Shown here: in pieces, positions 11,883 to 24,476 of the stretch
Position numbering within the stretch: position 1 is the stretch's first letter
Layout of the letters: each line of letters starts with the position of its first letter
From: Silene latifolia
Lineage: Eukaryota; Streptophyta; Magnoliopsida; Caryophyllales; Caryophyllaceae
Direction: 5' to 3'
Assembly: GCF_048544455.1 (NCBI RefSeq)
Contig: NC_133532.1
Coordinates: forward strand, 19,966,948-20,030,947
DNA: 64,000 nt
Made by a program: the position numbers and the translations under genes
The notes under the pieces: generated by a model
Databases searched by the model: none
Told to the model about the DNA's origin: nothing
What the model saw: only the letters and a program-made list of their open reading frames with translations

Positions 11883-12347
11883 TATGACGATCCGCACACT
11901 TCGAACCCTTAGGTTTATTTATGCTATGTAGTTAATTTCCTCTTGTATATTTTTAGTAAATACTTTCCTAGTTTAGCATAGTTAGCATAACTTTTCTTTC
12001 CATAAATAGGTATATCGCTATTCTACACTTTCAATGTTTCCTGCTACCAGGATGTAACTATCAAATTTCCCTCTTTAGGGAGTGCTAGTTAATCAAAAAT
12101 CTACTTCCTGCCAAGTTGCCTTTTTATTGCTTGTTGTTGCTTTCTTGTCAATGACTCTTGCCTTCACTTCACTAACAACCCCGTGAGTGTCGATTGAGAC
12201 TAGGATTCCGACACCCACAACCCAAGACCGATTACGAACGCACTGGTCTTGACAAATATTAGGGCTTGACGCTCTCGCTTGCATTATTGTCGAGTGTTTA
12301 GACAAGGGTGCGCGTCACGTCCCGACTCAAAGTTTCGGACCGTGACA
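11883..12347 (+). repeat. E5 5' LTR
   Basis: 465 bp. It begins TATGACGATCC where the 3' copy begins TGTGACGATCC, so the canonical TG has mutated to TA here. It ends CCGTGACA. Confidence 0.92.
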
Positions 12348-12349
12348 TT

Positions 12350-12361
12350 TGGTATCAGAGC
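12350..12361 (+). other. E5 primer-binding site (tRNA-iMet)
   Basis: TGGTATCAGAGC lies two bases after the LTR and matches the 3' end of plant initiator tRNA-Met in complement, a usual primer site of plant LTR elements. Confidence 0.9.
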
Positions 12362-12444
12362 CCGGTCTTCTTGACGAGCTGCTGTATATGATGGCATAAA
12401 AGGCGGTAGATCCGAGTGGGAACAAAATTGACACTAAGGCTAGA

Positions 12445-13500
12445 ATGGCGGCTTTAGAGAGATTGATGGACGAGAAAATTCCATCCTTGGAGGCTCTCAT
12501 TGTGAGTTTGGAGAGTACTCACCACGTAGTTGATGAGACGGTAAAGGGGCATGATACCCGTTTTGAGGCCGTAGACGAGTCCATAAAGGGGAACGGGAAC
12601 CGCCTTATGGCCATCGAAGAGGCGATTCCGAAAGAGTATAACTCGGTTATGGGTTATCTCTATGAGAAAGTCGAGCAACTTGAGAACATGTGCAATACCT
12701 TGATGAAAATGGCCGCGGACGGGAGTTTTGGTGGAACTCCTAAGGTGAAGCCGCCTACACCCCTCAAGTATAGTGCGGCTAGAGATTCGAAATAAGTCGA
12801 TAACTTCATCTTCGACATGGAATAATATTTCCGAGTAAGCGCGCTCGACGAAGGTCTAAAGGTCAGCACCGCGAGTATGTACCTAAGGGATGACGCTAAA
12901 CAATGGTGGCGCTCGAAACATGCCGAGATCGAGGCAGGGACCATTAGGCTAGAGTCATGGGACGATTTCAAGCGACTCTTCAAGTAGCAATTCTACCAGG
13001 AGAACACCGTTTCCTAGCTCGAAGGAAATTAAATAACTTGAAACATACAGGCTCGATTCGTGACTATGTGAAAGCGTATTCGGCTTGTATGTTGGAGATA
13101 GCGGACATGACTGAGAAGGATTAGGTGTTTCAGTTTATTGATGGCTTGAAGGAGTGGGAGCAACGAGAAATCATGCGACAGCGACCAGAGTCCCTCTCGG
13201 CTGCGATGACAGCGGCTGAAAGGCTAGTTGACTATTACACGGAGCGCGAAACCTCCTAGAAGAAGGGATTTGCTGCAGCGGGCGGAAGCAACCAAAGGTT
13301 TGGAGGGACGATTTCACAAGCAAGACCTCCCTCTATGGGTAATAGTCGGTTCCGTCCCGGAGTTGATAATAGGAGATGGGGTTCGGCGAATTCTACTCCA
13401 ACCTCTTCTAAGGGTAGTAATTCTGAAGCTTCGCCTTCCAGGAAGTCGTTCGCGTGCTTCCTTTGTAAAGGACCGCACCGAATGTCCGAGTGTCCTCACC
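12445..13500 (+). pseudogene. E5 gag, broken
   Basis: The first 116 codons (12445-12795) start MAALERLMDEKIPSLEAL and look like a coiled gag N-terminus. After the stop at 12793 the frame still encodes gag-like sequence (RDDAKQWWRSKHAEIE) with further stops near 12823, 12986 and 13015. A frameshift leads to a CCHC zinc knuckle, CFLCKGPHRMSEC, at 13455-13493. Gag would coat the element RNA and form the particle; this copy cannot be translated intact. Confidence 0.8.
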
Positions 13501-16500
13501 AGGGGAGTTCAACACCCCCAAGAAGAATTTGTCCAAGATGTCGGTAGAACAGAATCCCGAGGGGACAGACCAGGATGCAAAGGGGTGCGATGATGATGAG
13601 GCCAGTGAGCAAGGAGAAATGGCTCGAATGGGATCAGCCCACATGATGTGCTCAATGGGCAAGGGCGCTGAGCGCTTCGAGACCAAGTCCACGGAACTGA
13701 TGTACGTGGAGATAAGTGTCAATGGGAAGGCTACTCGAGCTATGATAGATACAGGGGCCTCCCATAATTTCGTCACGCCCGACGAAGCGAAGAGACTCAG
13801 AATGAATTCGAACCGAGGAGAAGGAAGCATGAAAGCTGTCAACTCCAAGGCCTTACCGATTCAGGGTGTGGCTAGAGAAGTGGTGATCAAGGTGGGCGAA
13901 TGGACGGGGAAGCTCGACTTCACCAGCGTCCCGATGGATGACTTCAAGATCGTCCTCGGCATGGATTTTCTGAATCGAACCCCGACCTTTCTGGCGCCCC
14001 ACAATGGGTCTTTAATAATGGTGGGATCAAAACCATGTCTTGTGAAAGCTGTTGAAGCTGACCGAAATCAAAAGGGGCTACTCCTCTCAGCAATGCAGTT
14101 GAAGAGGGGACTTCAAAAGGGAAAGCCTATATACTTGTGTACCGTGTCCATGAAAGAAGACACCCTTGCTGAATACGTGGAACCACAAGTAGAGAAGGTG
14201 CTAGAAGATAATAAGGACTTGATGCCTGATCAGTTACCTATGAGTCTGTCGCCCCGACGTTCGGTAGACCATCAAATTGAATTACTCCCGGGCACAAGAC
14301 CTTCTGCTCGAGGGCCATATCGGATGGCGCCTCCCGAACTAGCGGAACTACGAAGACAGCTAGACGACCTGATTCGCTCGGGGTCGATACGTCCTTCCAA
14401 AGCTCCCTATGGAGCCCATGTGCTCTTCCAGAAGAAACATGACGGTAGTCTGAGATTGTGTATCGACTACCGAGCTCTGAACAATATGAATGTGAGGAAC
14501 CACTACCCCATCCCATTGGTAGCGGATTTGTTCGATCAATTACAAGGCGTTGTATACTTCACCAAGCTCGACCTGATATCTGGTTATCATCAAGTTCTAA
14601 TTGCCGAAGGAGATGGGCCGAAGACTGCTTGTGTGACGAGGTATGGGTATTTTGAATGGTTGGTCATGCCTTTTGGCTTGACGAACGCACCTGCAACGTT
14701 TTGTACGTTGATGAACCATGTTTTCCACGAGTACCTGGACAAATTCATGGTGGTATACCTGGACGATATCGTTGTATATAGTCGCTCAATGGCTGAACAC
14801 ATAAAACACTTGGAGTTGGTGTTCGCGAAGCTACGAGAGAACCACCTATTCGTGAAAAGAGAAAAATGTGAATTTGCCTAACCCGAAGTGAATTTCCTTG
14901 GTCACATAGTGGGCAAAGTCAAACTGAAGATGGATCCGAAGAAGATTGCCCCTATCAAGGACTGGGGAACCCCAATGAGTGTGTCTGAGCTCCGCTCTTT
15001 CTTGGGGCTCATAACCTACTATCGAAGATTCATCCGAGCGTACTCGAAAATTGCTGCCCCGCTCACCGACTTGCTGAAGAAGGATAATAAGTGGGAGCGG
15101 TCTGTCGACAAGAAGAGGGCCTTTGAGAAGCTCAAGGAAGCGGTGGTACAGGAGTCGGTCTTGGCGCTGTTGGATATCACGGAGCCTTTTGAAGTTAAGA
15201 CGGATGCATCTGATTACGCCCTCGGGGGGGTGCTACTTCAAGAGGGTCACCCAGTGGCTTTCGAGAGCAGAAAGTTTAATAGAGCCGAGAGTCTTTATGC
15301 GGTACAAGAGAAGGAACTTCTAGTTATTGTTCATTGCTTGCGGGGGTGGAGGCACTATCTCTTGGGATCGAAGTTCGTTGTCAAGACTGACAATACCACA
15401 GTATCTCACTTCTTGACTCAGCCCAAGCTGAACAGCCGACAAGCTAGATGGCAAGAATTGTTGGCAGAGTTCGATGTGGAATTCGCTTACAGACCAGGAA
15501 CCACGAACAGAGTCGCTGATGCCCTCAGCCGAAGATGTGATTTGGCCACATAACACACGATTGCTCATTTATCTAACACCACAGTGGCTACCAATATTCA
15601 GGCTAAAGTGAACGAGCACCTCGACCAAGACCCGGTGGCAAGGAATCTGAAACAATTAGCCATCGAAGGGAAGACTCGTAAATTTTGGATAGAGGATAGC
15701 CTCTTGTTCACGAAGAGACATCGGATCTTTGTTCCAAAAGCGGCTGGGCTGCGAAAGATTCTCTTGCAAGAGTGCCACGATACATTGTGGGCAGGTCATC
15801 CGGGGTGGCAGAGAACCTTATGCCTACTGAAGAGAAGCTACTTCTTGCCGCAGATGAAGGATGATGTGATGGAGTACACAAAGACCTGTCTGATTTGCCA
15901 GCAAGACAAGGGAGAGAAACAGAAGCCGGGAGGGCTACTAAATCCTTTATCGGTACCAACTCGTCCATGGCAAAGTATCTCGATGGACTTCATATCTGGG
16001 TTACCGAAGGTAGGGGCTCTCAGTGTGATCCTTGTCGTTGTGGATCGCTTCTCTAAGTATGTCACATTCATTCCGCTTCCGAAGTGGTGCAGTGCTGAAG
16101 AGACGGCCACGATGTTCTTCAAGAATGTTGTGAAATATTGGGGACTACCTCAAAGTATAGTCAGTGATCGCGACTCTCGCTTCACCGGACTATTTTGGGG
16201 AGAGTTGTTCCAGCTTCTGGGCTCTAAACTTCGGAAGTCCTCAAGTTACCATCCTCAAACAGATGGCCAGGCAGAAAGATTCAATAGCATGTTGGAAGAG
16301 TACTTGAGACATTTTGTGGGCGCAACCTAGATGGAGTGGGTGCGCCTCCTAGATGTTGTCCAGTTCTGTTTTAATGTTCAAACGAGCTCCTATTCTAACA
16401 AGAGCCCGTTTGAGCTTATCATAGGTCAACAACCGTTATTGCCTCCCACAGTTGTAGATTTTTATGGTGGCCGGACGAAGAAAGCTCACGAGTTTGCTAA

Positions 16501-16762
16501 AGAATGGAATGTCAATGCTGAGATTGCTCGCGCTTACTTGGAGAAGGCGTCCCGCCGCATGAAGAAGTGGGTAGATGAGAACCGGAGGCTAAGAGAGTTC
16601 AAGGTAGGCGACATGGTCATGGTGAAGTTGAATAAGGAGCAGATGAGATTCCTTAGGGGAAGAGACAAGCGGCTGGTGCGAAAGTATGAAGGCCCCATCC
16701 CAGTGATCAAGCGGATTGGGGAAGTTGCTTACAAGCTTGACCGCCCTGCCTGGATGAAGTGA
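13490..16762 (+). pseudogene. E5 pol (protease-RT-RNase H-integrase), with stops
   Basis: One reading frame runs from about 13490 to the LTR with in-frame stops at 14879, 15551, 16328 and 16760. The first segment has the aspartic protease motif DTGASHNF (about 13748) and reverse transcriptase up to the YLDDIVVYS catalytic box (about 14755). The next (14888-15553) finishes the RT thumb and has RNase H ([23 protein letters not shown]). The third (15584-16330) is integrase with an HHCC finger (ending CLICQQD) and the D, D, E residues in SMDFISG, VSDRDSRF and GQAERFNSM. The last (16331-16762) is the integrase C-terminus, continuing after the stop as HPVFHVSCLKPYHL. Otherwise the frame is well kept. 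Confidence 0.9.
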
Positions 16763-16951
16763 CACCCGGTCTTCCATGTGAGCTGCTTGAAGCCGTACCA
16801 TCTAGATCCTGAAGATCCAACCCGCAACAAGAGCAAGCACGCCAACATTCGTTCCAATCAACTTCCAGAAACATCAGCCGACTAATCCAACCTTGAAGAC
16901 TTGAAGACTTCCAGCGTTGCCGAGGACGGTAACAGATTAGGTGGGGGAGAG

Positions 16952-17417
16952 TGTGACGATCCGCACACTTCGAACCCTTAGGTTTATTTATGCTATGTAG
17001 TTCATTTCCTCTTGTATATTTTTAGTAAATACTTCCCTAGTTTAGCATAAATAGCATAACGTTTCTTTCCATAAATACGTATATCGTTATTCTACACTTT
17101 CAATGTTTCCTGCTACCAGGATGTAACTATCAAATTTCCCTCTTTAGGGAGTACTAGTCAATCAAAAATCTACTTCCTACCAAGTTGCCTTCTTATTGCT
17201 TGTTGTTTCTTTCTTGTGAATGATTCTTTCCTTCACTTCACTAACAAGAATGTGAGTATCGATTGAGACTAGGATTCCGACACCCACAACCCGAGACCGA
17301 TTACGAATGCACTAGTGCTTAACAAACACTAGTGTTTGGCGCTCTCGCTTGCATTCTTGTCGAGTGTTTAGACAAGGGTGCGCGTCACGCCCCGACTCAA
17401 AGTTTCGGACCGTGACA
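16952..17417 (+). repeat. E5 3' LTR
   Basis: 466 bp, TGTGACGATCC to CCGTGACA, preceded by the polypurine tract and followed by the duplicated CAATG. Confidence 0.92.
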
Positions 17418-17422
17418 CAATG

Positions 17423-18173
17423 GCACCACAACTCAGAAAACGGGTCTCGGACGAGGCCATCAGGGCTAAATTGGCACACACTATGACAGGGGCACTAAAG
17501 GTCACTCTCTGCGATCGGGTGGGGTTAAGGTACGCCATCAACAACATAAACTCGTGCGATTTTAGCTTACTCACATCCTTCCTCTCATAGAGCAAACATG
17601 TCAAGGCACAGAGGAAAATCCTCAAAGTGACATGTTGAACATCGTTAATCAACATGTTACTCGAAGTAGGAGATGGTTTACCGGTAAGACAGGGCATGAG
17701 GCTACTAACCCCACACTCAGACGGAATGTCCCTGAGAGCTCCCTTGGCGGGTTTAGCCAAGCCGAGGTGTGTTGCAAACATATCCATTGTCAACAGAAAA
17801 CTTGTGTTCATAAGGCGGAACTCCACGATTTGTTCCACCGCATCCTATTTAACGAACTCATGAATTCAAGGGTCAAGAAGGCATAAGGATGTTTCCGGAG
17901 ACGGTATAACCCATTCATCCCCAGAGTCTCAAAGATATGCCTAACATCGGTCTCAATCCCCAAGTCGGTCAAAAGAGTCGTGTCTATACAACGGGTAGGT
18001 CTCATCTTCCGTTTCTGTAATGCAACAAAATTACCTCTTTGTGTGAAGTCCACAAAGACTACGGACGGGTACTCGGGTACTACTGGGATCGTAGGTCCAC
18101 TCCCCTCTCCTACCTCAGGCTCGTAAGCCCTCCCCCTTTTGCTCTGACGGGTTCCCACACAAGGTCTCAGCAT
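17423..18173 (-). pseudogene. E2 orphan ORF, N-terminal half
   Basis: The minus-strand reading starts at ATG 18173 (MLRPCVGTRQSKRGR), passes VVFVDFTQRGNFVALQKRK and then the same RCIDTTLL segment and IETDVRHIFETLG core as E1. A frameshift with a stop near 17840 moves it to the frame that encodes VEFRLMNTSF, HLGLAKPAK and MLINDVQHVTLRIFL. It is cut by E5 at 17422. Where E1 is frame-broken at its start, E2 is open, and where E2 breaks E1 is open, so the two copies together show the ancestral order. Confidence 0.72.
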
Positions 18174-20168
18174 CTGTTTTCAACACATAACTTAAATATA
18201 CAAACTACGTATACTTGAAAACATGTAAAGCATTCATGTATAAACATAGAAAAGAGTTACAAAGTACACACTTTCACCAATAATCCAAAATTTATAAGCA
18301 TAAACCCTTAAATGTATCTTCAGACGGTCTCACAGCTGTAAAAATTTTGACAAGTACTGCATCAACTAACATCACTACTACCTCTTTTGGAAATTATACC
18401 TTCAAAACAACTTCATATATAACCGAATTTCGCAATAATAAGACGAATTTCAAGTTGGGGCACTTTTAAGACGGAGTTTTAAGGCAAATTTTTGAGTGAA
18501 AATCATCAAAACCAACTCTAAACATGATATGTATAACATATATTACCCTATTTTCTCCTTTTTACATACAAAAGACAACCAAATTCAATTCAAAATCTCA
18601 AACCCTAGAAATTTTGAGTCACATAAACCCCTAATTTGATTCGATTTTTGCATAACTAACATCAATAATCCACAAATTGAAGCAATTAGATCATATTACA
18701 ACAATTATAAACATGTTTTGGTCCATATAAATCGACTTTTCAGCGATTACTAACATCCTACATGCTTCTAATTAATGAAAAACATCAAAATAGGATAAAC
18801 ATTCATACCTTAATTAATTGGCAAGCAAGAAGAACGAATTAAGCAAATGAAACACCAAGATTCAAGCACAAAAATCAAAAAAGTTTTGAGAGCACAAGAG
18901 AGATATAGGATGTTAGGGTTTTGATTGAATGAGGAATAAGAAAGAAAGAATTAGGGAAAGAGGGTATAAAATCTCGTGTTTCAACGGTACTGTAGCTTAC
19001 TCGATCGAGTAAGCAGGTTACTCGATCGAGTGGCCTCTACTCGATCGAGTTGCAGCTACTCGGTCGAGTTTTCCGCTGGCAGATCCAACGTTTCGACGTT
19101 ATAACTCCTAAACTAGATCGAATGAGGTCTACTCGGTCTAGTAGGCACTCGTACTCAGTCAAGTAAAGCTAGGTACATGATCGGAAATCATGAGCTTAAT
19201 TAAAGACTCCTGCAAAACAGCAACGCGTGTCGATTCCAAAATAAATTCAGAAATCGTCACAGATTATTATACTTATTCACAACGCATTACTACTACACAA
19301 GTACAACGTATCAATTCCAACAAACATATTACTCCATTCAACTCTTTTATTTCGTCCTATAACAACCATTACGCAACCAAATGACTAAACTTTTAGCTTT
19401 CTCATGCATACTTTCAACACATTTCTTTTACTTCTAATCATACATTTGGGACTACAACAAAATAACTTCTAATCATGCACTTGTAACTTCGACGATACAA
19501 CTACTAATCATATCACTCTAAGCATTCATTTAACATTTAAACCTTCTTTATCATCCAAACTTACTAATAATTCAACCATGTCACAACAATTATCAACTAG
19601 CTTACTCAACTTAATTATGTTATATCACGGAAGCATTCAACCATTCATCTATCAGATTTACCAAATTCTATTTCCATAACCATTACAACAAAATCAAAAC
19701 TTGCTAATTATCAATATTACCACATACAAGGCTCACAAGTTCTTTATATCAACCACTAACACCAACTATTCGGAACAAACATTACCGTCACCACATCATA
19801 TACACTGTCACGTACCATAAAGGTTTCACCACTTCCACTACTTTCATACACATTTCTATTCGACCACGTACTTTCACATTCTCTCATCACAACCACATAT
19901 ACTAGCATCAACAGAGACTTCATCACAAATATTTCTAACATAACCATTATACACTATATACACATAGTTGCCGACTCAACATTCCCATACCCGGTGACTA
20001 GCTTAAGCATAATGGGGCCATGACTTTGAAATAAGGGCGTCTACTCACCCAAAATCTAGCATCAGCTGGGACTCCCAATACACATACACCAGGTTCATTT
20101 TATTATACTCTTTACGCTCATTAGGCACATTTGTTACAGGTTCCAAAATCATCGCTCTGATACCACTT
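18174..20168 (-). other. E2 leader and tRNA-iMet primer site
   Basis: No gene is seen. On the minus strand the region starts directly after the 5' LTR with AAG and TGGTATCAGAGC (about 20154-20165), the initiator tRNA-Met primer site. It continues through AT-rich DNA and palindrome array F and ends at the orphan ORF start. A CAAGGTATGAAT sequence on the minus strand near 18810 matches the possible splice donor in the E1 leader. Confidence 0.65.
18998..19165. repeat. Palindrome array F, E2 leader
   Basis: Copies of ACTCGATCGAGT and variants such as ACTCGGTCGAGT, the counterpart of array A in E1. Confidence 0.85.
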
Positions 20169-20739
20169 TGTGACACCCCCATATACCAAGGAGCCTTAAC
20201 AAGACATTCCCTAGCATATAATGGCGTCACCATCTCGGTTACTCGAGGATAACAATAATCAAATGTTGATAAAAGAACAATTAAGTTATTTTACAAATGT
20301 TCAACAAAACTAAGATATACAAAGGATGTAACTCAAAGGCACCATCTATTATGTGAACTACTTCAGTCGTGACTCATGGAAGACTCATCCCGCCAAACAC
20401 TCAGCTATCATCCAAATCATAACCCTCTAGGACTGACTACTCACCATAAGGGATCACAGCAGACACAACAGAAACAAACAACAAGACAAACCACACAAGG
20501 TCAGTAACTGAGGAAACAGACATACCACCATAGACACAACGCAAACACAATAACACACACATAAATCCTCCAACCAATCTCCGTCACCGACTGTCCACTG
20601 GACCAACCCTACCAGTGGGGGACCGCAGCTGTACCCACCAAATCCCCGCTCATCATACCGAGCGATAAACCCATGTCCCTTAACGTGCACATCCCTTCCC
20701 GTGGCGGGTTCCACAGAGGGCGAAATACGGGCGTAAAGC

Positions 20740-23172
20740 TGTAGATACCTCATTTCTGCACCTCCCGCAAACCACCCGGTGATGATTGGGCCGCATGTTT
20801 GGTACACGGAACGATATGTGACAGTTCGTAAGTTTATCGTCAAGTGATCGCTCAAACACTTGTGTCTACCTCATAGTCGTCGTCTACGCGCCGATACGAT
20901 CATTTTGACAGTAATTAGAGTACATTTGGAGACCGGGTCAAAAACCGTCTTCATTTTCTAATAACCGTTTTAAAATGCCGAGTCAGAATGTTCCGGATAT
21001 TTCTATTCCATATTTTCCAATCTTTTAATCTTTGGTAAAATATATCAAGAAATTATCATATAAAATATTAAGGAAAATAAGATTAATCCGCTATTCCATA
21101 ATAGAAACACGGAAATCTTTCTTCTGCAGGAGGAAACCACTGAGGAAAAGACGCAATAGGTGTTGCGCCTCTTCCAAGAGACACAGTGCTTGCTGCGCCT
21201 CTTCCTCAGTCCTTTTCTGCGTATTTTTCGTATCTTTTCGAGATTCACTTCCAAAGTTTCTCCGAAAACCTAATTTCCGTCGTGTGATTAGTATAAATAG
21301 AGAACTTCGGTCTCACATATTTCTCACGCGAGTGTCCGCCATTCTTCTCTCCCTTTGCAGTCTAAGACCACGTTCTTACTTTTTGGCGTCTACGTGCTTG
21401 AACTTTCGACCACGTAAGCTCGGATCTTTCTGATTACCAGCCTCGTTTTGCATGACCGACCAATTTGACCAACTCCACAATCAATCAACTTAATCAATCT
21501 ATTTAATTCCTCTAAGAGGGCACTTTCATCGTACATTCGAGTCGAGCATCACTAAACGTTAACTTAGTTCATCTCGTTTCATCAAACATGTAAGTCTGAG
21601 GGTGTAAATCCTTCTCTTTTAATTATTGTTCTTTATTTTTGTAATCATTATTGTAAGATTTATGTCGAAAATACGCTTAAAACCGATTTATAAAACCTTG
21701 TTTCAAACCCTTTTTACGGATTAACAGGAGACAAACGTCAAGAAAGGACGCAGCACCTGCTGCGCCTCTTTGAAGGGACGCAGCACCTGCTGCGCCTCTT
21801 CGAAGGGACGCAGCACCTGCTTCGCCTCTTTCTGAGGCTGCCGCAGTTCCTGCTTCCTTTCTTCTTCCTTCGTCTTTTGTTCGTCTGTTTGTTTTATTTT
21901 GCTTTCAGTTGTTCATGTTTCTTTCAACACAATAATTCTAATATGATAATTTTAACCTGTAATTCATTAATAACTTATCATCATTAACATCCCGACTTAA
22001 ATCCCTTATAATCCATATTTGCGGATTTTCGTCATTTAAATCAATTCGGATTTTTAGAGGTTCGATTCATCCATGTTGAGTCTCTGGAATTCATCTTTGA
22101 TATATTTTCATCTGTTATTCATCGTCACCATCATTAATTCGTCTTTAACCTAATTAATTTGTTTAATTTATTTAGTTTGTTTAATTTGTATTTGTAATTA
22201 ACCTTATTAATCTTGAAAATAATTCGTTCTAATTAGTTTTTATCCATGTTTTATCGTTTTTATGACCTCAATCACATGTAAATAATCTGTTAAACCACTT
22301 CTATCCGAGTCAAATAATATAATCAAGCATTAAAATCACCAATGAATATTAACGATTTGCAATTCGGACTGAGCCGGAGGCGAGCTCGAAGCAGACGCGG
22401 CGTCTGCTGCGCCTCTTCCAAAGGACGCGGCTCACTGCGCTTTGTTCTGGTTGAGTTCGTCTACGAACTCCGTTTCGCCTTGACCTAGTTTATTAATTTA
22501 CCTATTTAATTTACTATTAATCGTATTATCACCTAATTTCTGTTTGTTTATTTATTTATTCTTTCTTTTCTAAAATTATCCGTTTTAAATGCAATCGTAT
22601 TATCACCTAATTTCGACATAAATCAATTAATCCTGATGTAATTATTGTAATTTTCTTTAGTATATTTATTATTGTATTTCTTTTATCGTATTGTTTGTAT
22701 GCTCTCACATGTAATCAACATTAAATTTCTACTTCGACTCAATTGCATGTTAAATTACGTGATAACCGACTTAGTATTAATTCTCACATGTTAGGATTAA
22801 TCTGATGAATGTTGCATTGCATGCATATAAACCGACAACATATCGAGTATAGACAATTTCCCCAACCATTAGTAGAGGCCGCTATCGAGGCGGGCGGGAT
22901 TAGGTGTTCAATCAAAAGAGCTTCCTAATACGTACCCTCACCCCTTACTCCAGATCTCTGTGAACATTCGTGTTCATTGGCATCCACGAGAGTCATTCTA
23001 GACCTATAATGCTAAGGGTAACGCGTTCTTGGTGTTCATATCACTACTTTGTGTCTTGACATGGCATGAGGTATTCGAACGGTTTCCAATTTTCCACAAT
23101 AAATTGGTGGCGACTCCACAAATGCACAATAAAAGCTTGCTCGCTTTTCGCCCCCGTGGGCCCGCGTCCACA
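20740..23172 (+). repeat. Solo LTR, Tat-like, inside E2 5' LTR
   Basis: A 2433-bp insertion running TGTAGATACC to CGTCCACA, flanked by AAAGC (20735-20739) and GAAGC (23173-23177), an imperfect 5-bp target duplication. The E2 3' LTR is continuous at the matching place. No coding region or second LTR is present, so a solo LTR left by recombination is the simplest reading. It contains three tandem 30-bp units with CACCTGCTGCGCCTCTT (about 21745-21832) and related copies near 21150-21210 and 22390-22440. The long LTR and this composition suggest a Tat-lineage element; the orientation is inferred from the end sequence. Confidence 0.75.
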
Positions 23173-23709
23173 GAAGCCACTCCCGCAAGTGACTCCTACT
23201 CAGCCGAGGACACACCTCGAAAACCAAAGACAACCAAACACAGTCAGCTGCATCACAACAACGATAAACGAAACAACACAACACCAACCAAATTACCACA
23301 ATCAATCAACCATACCGACACTACAACCAAACCACATCAAAGACACTCTAGACAATCAACAGTAATGTGTAGGGGAACCTACCTTTAGCCAACCGCATTG
23401 ATTCTACGCCCGACCATGTGATATCAATCAACCAAGCAATATACCTATACAACCAGTACAATCATCTATTACTACTACCACAACCCTAACTGAAAACAGC
23501 AGCGACAACGATGATGACGATGACATACCTATGCTATCCGAGTCAAGCATCTCATCCCATGGTGTAGGCACCCTCAAGGATCTCAAGGCAAGGACTATGG
23601 TGAAGGAGAAGGAGAAGGAAGAGTGATGGCATCTAGGTTTAGAAAATGAAGTGCGGAAACGATTTGCAATCTCACAAAACACGATTTATAATTCCCCGTT
23701 GCAAACCCG

Positions 23710-23782
23710 TTACTCGATCGAGTGACCCCTACTCGATCAAGTTCCCAAGCTACTCGATCAAGTAGCCTCAGCTAGATCGAGT
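23710..23782. repeat. Palindrome array G, E2 5' LTR
   Basis: Three or four copies of ACTCGATCGAGT variants. One fewer copy than array D, so the two LTRs have drifted in copy number. Confidence 0.8.
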
Positions 23783-24476
23783 CTTACACAAACCCACGCT
23801 CATACCCTGACAAGGCATCGTTCATAAGGTATCCGAAGGTCAAGACATGCATCCAAGGTCGGTCAACGTCATTCAACGGGTCCCTAAAAGGACGGGTATT
23901 ACAAAGGTTATATGATCGGTCGATTCAATATTCCTTTAGATCTAATTTAACACGCAATCGCTATCATTAAATTATCTCTATTCAGTTATCGTAGCCTATA
24001 TTGATTCTAACCCAGTCGGTGAAAGTCTCAATTCGTTATACTAGTTAATTAATCCTGGCCAGTAATTAATCTACTAGATGAAGAACAATAACATGAACAA
24101 CAACCAATAAGCAATTTTAACTATCAATTCATCAATATTAATCCCCTTTTAATAACCTAGATTCCCCTTCACCCTAGATGGTAAGTTTAGCTACTCATAC
24201 TAGTAAACAATAACAATAATAACGATATAAGAAAGCATAATTAAGAACAAGATGAACAATAATAAAGATAAATAATGAATTAAAAAATAATTGAGGAAAT
24301 ATTAATAATAATACCGTAGTAATGAAGAACGAGCTTAGATCCGAACAATAATAATGAAACTAAACTAAACTAAAAGTAGTTGAGAGAGTTTTAGATTAAC
24401 TATGCTAAACCTACGGAAATTTAGACGTAAAATAAACTAGGTTAAGGAAATTTGCGGAAATAATAGAAACACTTGG

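Larger units (their letters stand above)
11883..17417 (+). mobile_element. E5: small Ty3/Gypsy element inserted in E2 ORF
   Basis: A 5535-bp element with LTRs 11883-12347 and 16952-17417 and target duplication CAATG (11878-11882 and 17418-17422). The primer site TGGTATCAGAGC (tRNA-iMet) is at 12350-12361 and the polypurine tract GGTGGGGGAGAG at 16940-16951. Gene order is gag, protease, RT, RNase H, integrase. Several stops and frameshifts make it defective. No chromodomain is visible after the integrase tail, so placement within the chromovirus-like clades is left open. By eye the LTRs differ at roughly 30 of 466 positions, so the insertion is not recent. Confidence 0.93.
7974..23903 (-). mobile_element. 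E2: non-autonomous LTR retrotransposon, same family as E1
   Basis: This is a full-length element: 3' LTR 7974-9305, 5' LTR 20169-23903 (interrupted), target duplication AAGGT on both sides (7969-7973 and 23904-23908), primer site TGGTATCAGAGC on the minus strand directly inside the 5' LTR, and a polypurine tract directly inside the 3' LTR. Without its own insertions it would be about 8 kb. It contains one orphan ORF, now split by E5, and no gag-pol. It sits in the E3 LTR. Confidence 0.92.
20169..23903 (-). repeat. E2 5' LTR, interrupted
   Basis: The LTR reads TGTGACACCC to GGTATTACA on the plus strand. It is interrupted at 20740-23172 by a solo LTR; without that it is about 1297 bp, close to the 1332 bp of the 3' copy. 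Palindrome array G is at 23710-23782. Confidence 0.9.

Noticed and set aside
23103-23125. GGTGGCGACTCC as a tRNA-Arg primer site marking an LTR boundary
   Set aside because: It lies inside the segment delimited by TG...CA ends and target duplications, so it is treated as part of the solo LTR and not as a functional primer site.
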